A stretch of 64,000 nt of DNA, taken from positions 17,995,868-18,059,867 of the forward strand of contig NW_004454197.1 in NCBI RefSeq assembly GCF_000283155.1. Reading direction: 5' to 3'. Position numbers and translations under genes: made by a program. This DNA is from Ceratotherium simum simum. Lineage: Eukaryota; Chordata; Mammalia; Perissodactyla; Rhinocerotidae. A model generated the notes under the pieces. The model worked only from the letters and a program-made list of their open reading frames with translations, did no database searches and was not told the DNA's origin. This document shows, piece after piece, positions 33,491 to 45,179 of this stretch (position 1 is the stretch's first letter; every line of letters starts with the position of its first letter).

Positions 33491-33620
33491 CTTCCTCCTC
33501 TTCCTCCCCTCCCTCTGCTTCTCGTCCTCCTTCTCTTGCTTCTTCTTCTTTTTCTCTTTCTTCTTTTCTCTTCTTCTTTCTCATCTTCCTCTTCTTCCCT
33601 CTACCCTTCCTCCTCCTTCT
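33491..33620 (+). repeat. polypyrimidine tract
   Basis: A 130-base run of C and T with only five purines. A 44-base stretch (33539-33582) has none. The serine- and phenylalanine-rich frames across it are composition artefacts. Confidence 0.88.
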
Positions 33621-33635
33621 AGCACTAGGAATAGC

Positions 33636-33845
33636 AGGAAATGCATGGGCTTTACCATCTAATACTTATGCATGTTCATTTCAGTCCAGTCACTTACTAG
33701 ACAAGACCTCGGGAACATTGCTGGGCTGTGTCTTTCCATCTGGAAACGAAGATCATCTAGCACACTACTCTCACACTGCTGTGACGATTAAATGAGCTAA
33801 GGTACATAGAGTTCCTGGCTTGTAGTAGTTGCCTAGTAAACACTG
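33636..33845 (+). repeat. MIR SINE
   Basis: cagtccagtcacttactaga, tgtgtctttccatctggaaa, gacgattaaatgagctaagg and gttgcctagtaaacactgc are a nearly full forward MIR. It begins right after the polypyrimidine tract. Confidence 0.66.
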
Positions 33846-34499
33846 CATTCTTTTCCTTCCTTCTGGCCAGCAACACATGATAGAATACATGACACAAGTA
33901 TGTAAAAATGCTGTACACACTAATACTTGAACATAGCTGGTGTGCGCCTAGGCCTGCCTGCTCTGAGGGGATGTAGCACAGGTTCATAAGGACTCCATTG
34001 TCTGCAATCTCCAACTTCGAATTCCCAAACCACTTCCTTTGAAATGAGCAGTCTTTTTGCCTACCAATATTGTCTTCAGGCTCTTTAATTACTGCTACAG
34101 TCAAGGCTTAGATAGCGTCTTAAGTGCATTAACTTTTTCTCATTCCTGTCGGGCTTATTGTCTAAAAGTTCCGTATCTTCTCCACACGTGATTTCAACCT
34201 TATCCCTACTTAGATAACTTTACCTTTTCAGACTTGTCACTATGCCAGTTACTTCAAAAACCCAGGAGTGCAAAAAGCACTATTTGCCTTTGTAATGCTA
34301 ACCTGCATAGTAAGATACCCGCATTAGAAAAAGTGCTGAGTAAATATACTGGATACATGAGTGTAGTGATGACTATCCCCTATCCTTCGACTTAGAATCC
34401 TTCAGCAGCATCCCACCATTCTAAATATATCAAGTCCACAACGCAGCCGACAAGACCCTGCCTCTTTGGGGCCCTGGGTCTTCCCAGCCTGCCCTGTAC
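33846..34499. other. unassigned sequence
   Basis: No gene or recognised repeat. A reverse frame of 115 codons (33757-34104) overlaps the MIR and has no support. Confidence 0.4.
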
Positions 34500-34745
34500 T
34501 ATTCACTCAGTCAGTCAGTCAGTCAGTCAGTCAGTCAAGAAATATTTGTCAAGCACCCACTATATGTCAGGAGATGTTCCAGGAACTGGGTGTAGAGATG
34601 TGTAAAGCAATGGAATCCATTTCCTCATAGATCTTAGTTAGAGCAGGTGAGAGGAGACTGATAGTAAAACACATAACTAAATAATATATATAATATGTTA
34701 ATAGTGCCACATGTTCTGAAGAGGAATAAAGCAGGAAAGGAGGAG
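34500..34745 (-). repeat. L2 LINE 3' end (reverse) with tetranucleotide tail
   Basis: A (CAGT)n run at about 34504-34538 is followed by agaaatatttgtcaagcacc, cactatatgtcaggagatgt, aggaactgggtgtagagatg and aagaggaataaagcaggaaa. L2 ends in a short tandem tail, so the microsatellite is probably that tail in reverse. Confidence 0.62.
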
Positions 34746-34789
34746 TTTATATTTCTGTTGCTGTGCACACTTCAGGACCTTTCTGCACC

Positions 34790-35190
34790 ATCCTCCTTTC
34801 TCAGGCGACCTCTGTAAATGTCATTGCCTTTCCTTTGAATGAAGTTTTCTGCAAAGCTTTGTCTAATTTTTCTTCTATTTTTCTTACGTTATTTCAGCTC
34901 AAGTGTAACTCTCTCATTTCCTCAGGTATACCTTCCCTGACCTTCCACCTTCTCATTCCGCCACCACTTCTCTGTTGCCAGAGGACATTCCCAACGTTCT
35001 ATGCTATGAAAGGATAGTTTCTTTCAGAGAACCTTTCTGGTTGGAATCATCCATTCATTGTGAGATCAGTTATTTGCTGTGTGTCCTCACACTAGAATGC
35101 AAGCTATCCAAGAGGAAGGGCAGATCTGGTTTTTGCCCCAGAGCCTAGAACAATGCCCGGCATGCAGTAGACACTCAGAAGTGTTCACGG
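34790..35190 (+). repeat. L2 LINE 3' region
   Basis: Forward L2 blocks: aagtgtaactctctcatttc, cttccctgaccttccacctt, agaatgcaagctatccaaga, ccagagcctagaacaatgcc and gcatgcagtagacactcaga. It lies head to head with a reverse L2. Confidence 0.58.
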
Positions 35191-36334
35191 AGGCAGGGAG
35201 AGAGGGAGGAAGGGCTCACAGCAGTGCCACACAATAACCACGATGTCCACATGCCAAGAGTCACACACACATTAGTCATGAGGCGGCAGAACAGGGACTT
35301 TAAACAGCTTCAAACCCAGCTTTATTCACTTCACAGTTTTGCCTGAAGTCAAAACCGTTCTAAGAATTGCTGAAGATATCACAGTGCTTTCTGGATAGGC
35401 TTTTTGAAATTCCTGAGTAATGACCAATAGGCAGTCAGGAAATGTCCTTCACTTATTCCATGAAGCCAAGAAACGAGATGAAGTAAATATGACATCAATC
35501 TTGCCCTGGAGGACTAAAATTTCTTGAGAAAATGAAATGTTCCTACACATGGCAACCAAGTCTCTGAACTTTTGATTTTAACCAAATGCCTAAAAAGAGG
35601 TGTAAACTTGTCATCTGGAATTCTTGGCTAGTTGATGAAATTTTATTTTGTTTTACCAAAAATCTTTTTCCACCCTTGCCTGTGTTCTCTGTGTACTGCT
35701 GAAGTTGAAGGATATATTGTGCCTTCTGCTACATTTATTTCCTATCTCCCAAATCCTGTCTCCAGAGTAAACCATTTGATGCAAAAACGTTGGGAGCTTG
35801 AGTGGTGCTGGCAGATTTGTGATTCTTGTGCTGGATGGAATGGCCACCTTGCCCAGCTAGGACGGCAGCTGCCCAGGATGCTGAATCGCCCTGGTACCAT
35901 CTGCTTGGCTGACCCACTAGTCTGCCAACCAGTTTTTGTGAACACTAGAATTGTTTCCCATTGGAGATTTCTTGAAACGTCTCTTACATCAATTAAAGAG
36001 TAAAGAACAGATGGTGATTTCTTGAGACAGTGAAGGATTTAACTGATTCATTACTCATGGAGGGAACAGCGATAATCACCAATTTGACATCATACGTTTT
36101 GGCTTACTTTTCTTTCAGTTTCAGTATGCTAGGAGATTTCAGGTTTTAGGAGTGGAAATATGCTTCTCTGCTTCAGATGATGGAGACTTATAAGGATGCC
36201 CTAGGAAGTCGGCAAGCACAGGGATCTGTCTCAATAATGTCAAGGGCAGGTCTTCTATCAATGGAAATGTAGTTCATCACCTTTCAGGTACAAGAGCAGC
36301 TCCAAGGATACTCAGCAAAACTAACGACTAATAG
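35191..36334. other. unassigned sequence
   Basis: No gene recognised. A 123-codon forward frame (35632-36003) overlaps three reverse frames and has no domain I recognise. Confidence 0.4.
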
Positions 36335-36412
36335 AATTGATAACGTAGGCTAAAGCACAGCACCATGCCAGGCACACAGAAAGAACTCAGCAAACAGTAG
36401 CTGGCGTTATAC
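36335..36412 (+). repeat. MIR SINE 3' fragment
   Basis: ataacgtaggctaaagcaca, gcaccatgccaggcacacag and aactcagcaaacagtagctg match the end of a forward MIR. Confidence 0.48.
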
Positions 36413-37189
36413 TAAATTCTAAAAATTTAACAGTAGTTTTATTGGCCTGGTCATTCATTTTAGTTTACTATTAGAGGAATGTACCTATATTTCTCTGATA
36501 ATTTTACCATATTCATAGCTCTATTTTTGTCTGACCCTGCCCTAATCTCTACTGGTTTTCTTCCTTTCTCTCTCCCTGCCCCTCTGTCTGTCTCTCTCTC
36601 TCTTATTTACAACCAAAATTCCTCAAGAGAGAGACCTGATGAGGCATGCTGTTTACTATCCATGGTCAGAGCACACTCACTGGCCTTCTTGTGCCAAACT
36701 ACTCCTTCAACTGCCCCTTAAGCTGACCCATCACTACTCCTCTTTGACCCCAGTGTAGATTCCTGAGGCAATGCACCCCAGCCGGGTTAATAGGCTCACG
36801 TGACAGAGGCATGGGAAATTAAGTATAAAGCCCCCTGACGGACTCTGCTTAGGAGGAATCTGGAGGTACAGGGTACATTGAGTTTCACAGACTATTAAAA
36901 ACACCAGTAAATTCATTTTTCTTTTCCTTTGGAACCTGATAATAAGCTGCTTTATATATTGGGTTCAAATCTTTAAAAATCTGCCAGTGAACACAAAAAA
37001 AATTTGCTTAGGAAGTAGTTTAGCGATGGCCTCTTTAGACTTAGGGAGCCATTTGGAAAATTTGCAATGGTTCACAAAGAATCTTCTCGGTGCATGTGTC
37101 TCTAGGTCCCTGGAGCCTGGCTGAACCACACCAGCTCATTCTGGAAGCAATCTCATAATGAAGTAAATTCTTCCTGATTCCTGGCAGAG
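36413..37189. other. unassigned sequence
   Basis: No gene. A short (TC)n run is at about 36580-36602. Confidence 0.4.
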
Positions 37190-37365
37190 TGAAATAAGGT
37201 ATCAGGAAGATTACGAGGTAGAAAGACTTTAGTTCAAATCAGTGTTCCGTCAGCAGCTAGCTGACGTGTCACTTGGCCTCTCTGAGGGGCAGTTTATTCA
37301 CCTGTGGAAAGTAGATTGTTATATATACAAAACACCTGGTGCAGAACTCGGAGCAGTACATATTA
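37190..37365 (+). repeat. MIR SINE
   Basis: tttagttcaaatcagtgttc, cacttggcctctctgagggg, agtttattcacctgtggaaa and a tail near ctcggagcagtacat form a forward MIR. Confidence 0.6.
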
Positions 37366-38164
37366 GCTCCTTCTCCCTATGAGCCCTATTCTGAAGTTAC
37401 GTAATGGCTCTTCTTTCCTTTCCTTACTGGGAAGGCAGCGGTGGGCCCTTCCAATTTTGTATTTGCCAGGTTCAAGCCCTGCTGATATTCTGTGGAGACG
37501 TGCAGTCACACTTCACACCGAGAAGCTGGCAATGCAGCTTCTGCTGGTAGGAAGTGGGCACAAGGAGCTGCAGAGGAGCAAACTCGGAGTAACTCGTGTG
37601 GTGCATGGATGGAACCCAGGTGGATCCAGGGACCAGGCCCAGTGGGGTCAGGACCTGCACCAGGCACGATGCCCCCGTTGATCATATGGTGAAACCCAGC
37701 CTAAAATCCACAGCATGAGCAGAGATCGTTGCCTTGGTTGTGAATCACCTTCTAATCCTGCTCAGAACACTCATCCCACCCTGACTCTGATCCTCCAGGC
37801 ACAGTTTGCTAATTTGAAGCCTTACATCCTGCCTCTGCATCTTCCCTCTTTAAAGGCATGGGAACACCCTCCTTTGCTGAGGGGATCCCCAAGACAAGAT
37901 GCATACACAAATCTTTTATGATTACTACTCACACCATCAACTCCCAAGTAGTATAATTTTAGGGATCACAAGTTCACAGAGCATTCCCAAATACCAGTGC
38001 CAGACGGTGAGTTTTCAATATTTGAATAGAGGCAGACTGCTGGGACTCTATGTAATGCAGATGCAAACTCCTATTAGAATGTGCTTTATACACATTCCAT
38101 GTTACGTTTTATATGTGTATAAGTAAATACAAATTCATGGAAAAATTCGTGACAATGTAATTTG
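37366..38164. other. unassigned sequence
   Basis: No gene recognised. A 100-codon frame at 37379-37681 overlaps another forward frame and has no support. Confidence 0.4.
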
Positions 38165-38310
38165 TAATTTCCTTATTAAAATATATATTTCTTGAGGGAT
38201 CAGACTATTTCTTACTTATCTTGGATTTTTTTCATTGGTGCTATCACAAAGACTAAAACATATTAGGTCCTTGACACATATTTGTTTGATGAGTATACAT
38301 TGACCATTGT
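38165..38310 (+). repeat. L2 LINE 3' end
   Basis: cttgagggatcagactattt, ttaggtccttgacacatatt and tgtttgatgagtata match the last part of a forward L2. Confidence 0.45.
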
Positions 38311-39599
38311 ATTAATGCGTTATGACTGTTCTTGGTGTTAATAACAATCCAGAATTTTACTCTCACACAGCACATCTGCTTAGATCACGGAGATTCTGAT
38401 CACCACTCCCTGAGTCATTCACCTTCATATGTTCATGAAGACTTGAAGGTGCTCGTTCTGTCCCAAATCCCAGGTCTTCCCACTCATACCTTCTCTCTGA
38501 ACTCAAAATTGCAACACATCCTCACAAATCTGAGAACAGTTAGGAATAGCCTAAGCAAAGTAGAAGGGAAGAAATAATACATTTAAAAGCAGACTCTCAT
38601 AAAAGAAAAATAGAGTAAAAAATATAGGGAAATATAAGTACTACTCGTTTGCAAAATTGAGTAAAATAAATCTAGGGTAATCATTTAAAAACAAACAAGC
38701 AACAACAAAAAGGGAAATATAAATGCCCTAAGGAAGAATGAGTAAGCAGACATGAAATAGAAGCTGTAACATTACCCAGTTCCCTTTTAAAGAACACTAA
38801 AATCCAAAATGGGGTAAAGATAGGATAAAATAAGAAAATCCCAGACCAGTGTTCTGTAATGTCAAGACCCTAAATCTTAAATAATAAAACATCAAATATT
38901 ACCCAGCATTATATTCAAAGAATAACAACAAATACAGTTATTCAGAGACTGCACATATGTTTTGACATTGGTTACTCTGTTAATATAATTTATCACAGTT
39001 AAGGGTTAAAGAAGCTAGAGTTATTTATATAACGCTGGTGTCAGAAAGAAATGAGCATTACATTAAAAAACAAATCACGTCTGAAGATACTAAGAGACTT
39101 GACTATATACAAATTTAAAACATCCACATGTTATCCTGGGGTAACTGTTGACATCAATGCCCTGTGAATATTTTTAGATAATTTTCTGTGCAACAGACAT
39201 CTACCCATGTATGTACATGTACCTATAGCAATATATGGTCAATTATTCTGTAATTATTTAGCTTTTACTGTGTAGGAAGCCACTCCAAAACTTAGAAGTT
39301 TCAGATAATACACATTTATTGCTGCCCAGGTGTCCAAGGGCCCGTGGTCAGTAGGGGAGGCAGCACCCCTGACCCTGGGGGCTTTCCTGCACGTGTGGGG
39401 ACTGCCTGGCTCTAGGCTGGGCCAGACTTTCTTCCTTGTGCTCTACACAGTTACATTGAAAGAGGGGTCCACACAGGAAGAGGAATAATTGCAGCCATTT
39501 TTTACAAGCTATCTATACCAAGATCCGAGAAAGAATACTGCATCATATCAAATCTGATGAAATTTTGATGAAATTCAATGTCCATATGAAGAGGGGGGC
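38311..39599. other. unassigned sequence
   Basis: No gene. A GC-richer block at about 39280-39510 (ccactccaaaacttagaagt, cacatttattgctgcccagg) resembles an interspersed repeat that I cannot name. Confidence 0.38.
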
Positions 39600-39725
39600 C
39601 AGGAAGAGAAACATTTCCTTAAAATGTTAAAGATATAGCCAATAGCCAATAACATATTTAATGGTAAAATATGTCATGAATCCCTACTAGAATCAACTTA
39701 AGGCAAGGATGCCCTCCATCACGAC
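39600..39725 (+). repeat. L1 ORF2 fragment
   Basis: tttaatggtaaaatatgtca and cttaaggcaaggatgccctc match the L1 reverse transcriptase region in forward orientation. Confidence 0.42.
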
Positions 39726-40960
39726 TAGGGAGGAACTGGGCAGACTAATAGACTGCTGGGGTACCCTCTCCTCTTGCCTCTCCCACCCACATCCCAAGGG
39801 CCCATAGACCACAATTTAAATCGTAAGCACAGATTATCTCCAATGCTGCTTTGATTAAAGAGTATAAAGGAGAATTCCCAAGGGATGAGTTATTAGTAAG
39901 ATGCCAACAAACAAGGGTGTCCTGGAAGTTGGTTCTCTTAGCAGAATGGGAACTTGGCAATTACAGCACCGTCAGCAGTTGCTTCAATTAAAAAATTAGC
40001 TAAGTTAATTCTAATGATGGTTTAATTTTTCATTCAGTATACTAAGTCAAAGGAAAGTTTGAAATTTCAATCTGTTGAATATGAATCATCTGACATTATT
40101 GTTTATACGATTATAAATGAAGGTTAAAAGGCCCTGCGCTGAAGATAAGGTGATTGCTTTTTGTGTTGATGACTTAGACACAAGTTTTGGTGGAGCAAAA
40201 TATTATGGTACAGAGAAAGCTCATACCTAATTAAGAAACATTTTGAGCAAAAACGTTTTAGAATTAGCTATGGTACACATATAATTTATAATTGTAGCCA
40301 AACAATCTTCAAACTTGTACCAATCCAAATAGAAGTTATAATTGTAGAAATTTACGTATATTTTACATATGTACATTTAGAATAACTGTAAAACTTTCAT
40401 GATGAATACACAAACATACATTAACAAAATAGTATATGATTTCTGTCTTTGCTGCTATTATCACTAGTATGTGAAAATCATTTGATGCTTTAAAAATCAG
40501 CTCTGTAAATCAACCTAAATTTCTTAAAATGACATTGAACTATTTTTTGTACATGAGTTCTCTATACTTTGGTTGCAATTTCTTTAAAATCTGTGGAAAT
40601 GTTTACTCAAAGAATATAATAAACTATATGGTCACCCTACTCAGAATGCCAAACAGTATTAAAAAAAAAAAACCCAAACCTAGATAACTTGCAGTGAAAT
40701 TTAAACATCCAGAATTATATACTCAAAAAAATCTATCATTTAAATATGGGGGAACAATAAACATGTTCTTCATGCATACAATAACACAGATATTTTGCCA
40801 CATAGAGACCAAAATTAAAAGCATTATTAGGTGAATGACTCTAACGACAAGATAAAAATTATGAGTGCTAGAAAAGATTTGGGAATTAATGGTTATCAAA
40901 TAACAGTAAAATTTATTGTTGTCTGTAAAAAGTAAGAAAGAAAGAAATGAAGAAGAAAAA
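39726..40960. other. unassigned AT-rich sequence
   Basis: No gene or recognised repeat. It is AT-rich with many taat motifs (about 39990-40130). Confidence 0.4.
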
Positions 40961-41028
40961 GTATCATATTTCATGGAGTCTAAGATTAAAATGCTTTTCA
41001 TATATCATTTTCATATTCTAAAATGTAT
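40961..41028 (+). mobile_element. Tigger/pogo-like DNA transposon, left end
   Basis: tatttcatggagtctaagat and ttttcatattctaaaatgta match the left end of the short element at 5686. An ERE SINE interrupts the element here and the rest follows at 41283-41945. Confidence 0.5.
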
Positions 41029-41282
41029 GGGGCCAGCCTTGTGGCCTAGTGGTTAAGTTCGCGCATTCGGCTTCAGTGGCCAGGGGTTCACAGGTTTGGA
41101 TCACAGGCGTGGACCTACATACCGCTTATCAAGTTGTGCTGTGGCAGGCATCCCATATATAAAGTAGAGGAAGATGGGCACAGATGTTAGCCCAGGGCCA
41201 ATTTTCCTCAGCAAAAAGAGGAGGACTGGCAACAGATATTAGCTCAGGGCTAATCTTCCTCACCAAAAAAAAAAAAAAAAAA
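41029..41282 (+). mobile_element. ERE-type SINE with duplicated body
   Basis: A perissodactyl tRNA-derived SINE. The A box tggcctagtgg is at 41042-41052 and a degenerate B box ggtttggatca at 41093-41103. Its second half is a tandem pair of about 50-base blocks (41167-41217 and 41218-41268, each with gaggaagatgg or gaggaggactgg, then cagat-ttagc and cagggc) before poly(A). Ten of twelve bases match between ttctaaaatgta (41016-41027) and ttctgaaattta (41284-41295), an aged target duplication. It lies inside a DNA transposon. Confidence 0.85.
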
Positions 41283-41945
41283 TTTCTGAAATTTAAGTGA
41301 GTCTCATAATTGTTTTTAGCCAGCAAGCAGCCATGATGGAGTTGTCACTGCTGGCTTATGTTCAGCTTGAATGTTGCGATTCATGCTATCATCATATCAG
41401 TTTAGCTATGCGCATTGTTGATGCTACATGTGCGGAGTAAAATTGTTTGAAATGTCTTCTAGAAGGACTAACATGATTTTAAGTCAACTGGAAAAGTTCT
41501 ACTCAGAAAGATGCAGAAATACAGCGCTAAGTTACAAATTGGATATTGTTAAAGCAAATATTTGTCATTGGAAGGCTGACAACAATCTCATACTTTCTTG
41601 TTTCAAAGCAGCAAAAAAGAGCCTTACAGAACATAAGAAAGGAAGTTACTCGCTAGTAGAAACTGTATCACTTTTTTTATTATTTATATTAAGACTTTTT
41701 TATGGCATTGTATTACTTTTTGTTACTGAGATGCATGCAGAGGTATTGACTGTTACAAGATAAACGTGCAACTGAAGCCTGAGAAATTGTCAGTTCCCTG
41801 AAAATGTTGAATGAAATTTCAAATGTAAGAGGAACATTGAAGGATTATCAAAGGTACTGTTGTAGATTAATTGGCAGCACTTTTTAAAAAAAAAATTTTT
41901 TAGAAGGAGAAAAATAATGGTGTGTCATGATTTATATCATTTTTT
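41283..41945 (+). pseudogene. Tigger/pogo-like transposase remnant
   Basis: The open frame 41428-41763 (111 codons) contains, at residues 31-80, a stretch resembling the pogo/CENP-B-type helix-turn-helix found at the start of Tigger transposases: ALSYKLDIVK, then HWKADNNL and FKAAKKSLTEHKKG. Compared with that domain a segment is missing between VK and ICHW. Residues 97-111 (LLFVTEMHAEVLTVTR) resemble the start of the second DNA-binding half. An unrelated hydrophobic stretch lies between and the frame then breaks. No catalytic DDE domain remains. The right end, atggtgtgtcatgattta near 41915-41945, pairs imperfectly with the left end at 40961. Confidence 0.52.
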
Positions 41946-42289
41946 AAGATATGATGTAAAGCGTATCCATAACAAACCAGGCCAAACTCTAGGCAATAAC
42001 AACAAAAGGTAGGGAGGCAATACTGCTGACTGTAGAATGTTGGGGGAAAACGTCTAACAGTGATAGTCTTTTCCAGAGGACTGTATAGCTATTGATAAGT
42101 TTAATATATGAAATGTACCTATATAAGAAAAATAAAAATTTGGAGCTGTTTCAATTTTATTCTAAATTCTAAATATTTTCAAATTATACATTTTTTTCTC
42201 CATGACCTCTGAAATATTCAGAATTGTGGATTTTATTGTATAAATGTATGAGTTGAATTGGCCAGGGTCCTGACTATAAAGGGATCACT
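41946..42289. other. unassigned sequence
   Basis: No gene or recognised repeat. Confidence 0.4.
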
Positions 42290-43440
42290 CAGAAGGGATG
42301 ATTGGTGAAAATATTTAGAATTTATGTTTTGAAGGAAGGGCCTACAGGACTTATTGATGGATTGGATTTAAATTCTGAGATAAAGGCTTAAGGATGAATC
42401 TAAAGTTATGCTTTCCTGAGCAAGTAAAAGGATGGCGTTGCCAGTACGTGAGATGGTAAAGGATAAAAGAGAACAAGTTTTGACAGAAGATCAAAATTTC
42501 AGTTTTCCATCTACTGACTTGAGATGTCTATTAGATATCTGAGTAGGTTTGTTGTAGGTTTTGTATGTACCGAATCTCAAGTTCAGAAGAGTGCTTTGAG
42601 AAGCTGACACAAACTTTGGAATCATCACCATAAAGATAGTATTTATAGCCATGCTAGTAGATGAAATCACCTCAGAAAAAATACAGAGAGAGAGAAGTCT
42701 CAAGTTGAAACCCTGGATCATGCCAATGTTTCTAAGTCATAGAGAAGAGGAGGACGCAGCAAAGGAGCTTGGGAAGCAGTGGCCAGTGAGGCAGAAGGCA
42801 GGCTGAGGAGTTTAGGAAGGGAGGTGAAGGTCTGGAAGCCAAAGAAAGAAAGTATTTGAAAGCAGAGAAGGTGATCAGCTGTGTCAAATGCTGCTCATAA
42901 GTCAAATAAGATGAGGACTGCGAAAGTTGGCTATAGTGTAACAAAGTGGAAATCATTGATAACCTGGGTGAGAACAGTTTCAGAGGAAGGGTGGATATGA
43001 GGGCCCAACTAGAATAGATTTTAGAGAGAAGGGAGGAGAAGAATTTAAGGTAATTAAGATATCACTTTGCAGGAGTTTTATTCTAAAGGAGAAGAGACAG
43101 GTGGGGCAATAGCTAAAGAGAGAGGCGCCCAAGAAAGTGTAGACTAGCGTGCACGTATGCTGACGGGAAATAGAGCAGGGAAGAAAGCAATGGTGGCACA
43201 GAAGAAAGACGAACCTCTGCAGGGAATGGCATCTGGTGTGCAAGAGGAGAGGCTGACCTTTGGGAAGACTGTGCAAAGATCATTGACAGTAACAGGAATA
43301 AAATCCAGGTGTGCGACACAGACGCCTGTGGGTAGAAGCGGAGGTGGGAACTGTGGAAGCTCTTCTGGCTGCTCTTTTCTTGTGAAATAGGAGGCAATGC
43401 ATCTGCTGAGAGTGAAGATGAGGACACGTGTGCCAATTCT
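42290..43440 (-). pseudogene. L2 LINE reverse transcriptase remnant (reverse)
   Basis: Reading in reverse, successive frames keep L2 ORF2 pieces. ISNRHLKSVDGKLKF near 42491 resembles the region after the catalytic core. The 42732-42956 frame resembles the part before it. VTVNDLCTVFPKVSLSS in the 43144-43521 frame resembles the linker ahead of the reverse transcriptase. Nucleotide landmarks such as gtcaaatgctgctcataagt and caaataagatgaggactg agree. At least three frame changes are needed to link them, so nothing functional is encoded. It is the most complete L2 coding remnant in the window. Confidence 0.65.
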
Positions 43441-43599
43441 TTTGTTCCCTACAATGTAATAATTTTGTAAATGCTCTACATGTGCTTGAAAAAGAATGTA
43501 TTCTCTAAGTGTTTTCTCCACAATGTCCTATATATATCTATTTTAGCAAGCTTGCTGAGCATGTCTTATCATATATATATTTACAACTTTCTTTTGTCT

Positions 43600-43690
43600 C
43601 ATTCATTATTCTTTACATCTGTAAAATGGGGATAATAATACATGTCTTAGGATATTGTTGTGAGGTGTGAAGTTAATTTAAATGAAAATG
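43600..43690 (+). repeat. MIR SINE fragment
   Basis: catctgtaaaatggggataa, taatacatgtcttaggatat and tgttgtgaggtgtgaagtta match the core of a forward MIR. A T run follows at about 43744-43756. Confidence 0.5.
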
Positions 43691-45179
43691 TATAAAAATA
43701 TCTAAAATTTGGGTTGCGTGAAATAAATGAGATTTTTACTTTCTTTTTTTTTTTTGCCATTGAAATCAAGAGGAGGCCTCTGCCTTAGTAAAATTCATCT
43801 TTTCTTATAAAATCTCCAGTCTGGGCTCTTGTGAGCAAATGAGGACTCACCCTGGTTCTTAATTAGTGATGCACACCAGGCTAGTTATAATTAAATGCAT
43901 ACTCCTCACCACTTGCGGGTTAAGTACGTGGTTCATGGAGTCCGACAGGAGGAGAAGCTTTATGAATGGTGCTCTCAAGTGTAATCTGTTTCACCACATA
44001 AATTTATTGCTGGTAACAAGTTGCTCCTGGCAACATAAATATAGGTTAGAAAGAAATGAGAGGGCAAACAGTTCAGTGTAAGCATGTGCCATGGCTGACA
44101 CAATCAGAGGGTGACAGCCTGGCAGGAATCTATACTTGTGCGACTGGAGTGCCATAACTTCTGATGCTAGCTTTGTCTCTCATAAATTATGTCATTCATA
44201 ATATGTGATTGGGTGATTGACTTTTTTACTCATGAACAATGACCTTGCTCTTGAAATAAGGGTCCTAAGGTACAGAAGATAAATTCCCAATTCTCAGATG
44301 CATTCTAGAAAGATTGTCATCAGGCCCTCTCCCTACACCTGAAATTTAGAAGTGCTTCAGAGAACTCCCATCCTCCAGCTCAAATTTGCTTGAGAACTAG
44401 AAATTGAAGAGGAAAAATGCATGTGGCAGAAATACTTTCCCTTCTTCCTGTAGGTAATATGAGCATGAAGAGGAGGGGATCAGAAGAGGTCCCTTCTCCT
44501 GAGAGTGAGGATGTGCTGAAGAATCTCTGCAGTTGTAGGTGACATTTAAAAGAGGAGGAAACATTTAAGCATTATCTGTCCAATAAAACAGAAGAGTAAT
44601 TGAACCAAAGCTTTATTTTACAATCTTATGTCAAGAGCATGCATGAGAGGAGATCTGGACATTCCACTAAGGATCTCTTTCTGGATGGTAGGCAAGGAAC
44701 TGGCATATAATCCACCCTTATGGAAACCTCAAAGTGACTCATACTCCCTCCAAAACATTATACCCTTTTTTCTCTAATGTGAAGTTTGGGTTTTCTATCT
44801 ATTCAAAGCATAGATGGTGATGCATACTAGTCTTAGAAAAAGGGATAGTCAAGATCCAAATCTGCCTCAGGTACTTGACACCAGGTAATAAATTTCAATC
44901 ACTGTAAAACACATCTAATAAGATTAGATTCAAAACCAGAAAAAGACTGGAGATAGGATTTATGTAGATGGTGTACACGCTAGGTGGAACTGACGAATAT
45001 GACATGTCTCAAATGATGGTGGGCAAATTCTGCCAGCTCTTGGAGAACATTCTTTCTGTATGCTTCTGTCGTATCTTTGTGGCACCTCAGCTGTATTCCA
45101 GGAGCATTATTTTGATTACTTAGCACATTTTTTATCTGACTTCTAGACTAAGTCTGGGAGAAAGGATCATTAAAAACAT
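43691..45179. other. unassigned sequence
   Basis: No gene or recognised repeat in about 1.5 kb before the large L1. Confidence 0.4.

Noticed and set aside
33469..33795. Serine- and phenylalanine-rich frames of 63 and 108 codons
   Set aside because: They are translations of the polypyrimidine tract and an adjoining MIR.
34504..34538. CRISPR-like or other regular array
   Set aside because: It is a 4-base microsatellite at an L2 tail, with no repeat-spacer structure.
35632..36003. Forward frame of 123 codons
   Set aside because: Three reverse frames overlap it and I recognise no domain, signal or splice context.
43144..43521. Reverse frame of 125 codons as a host gene
   Set aside because: It is part of a broken L2 reverse transcriptase remnant whose neighbouring frames continue the same protein.
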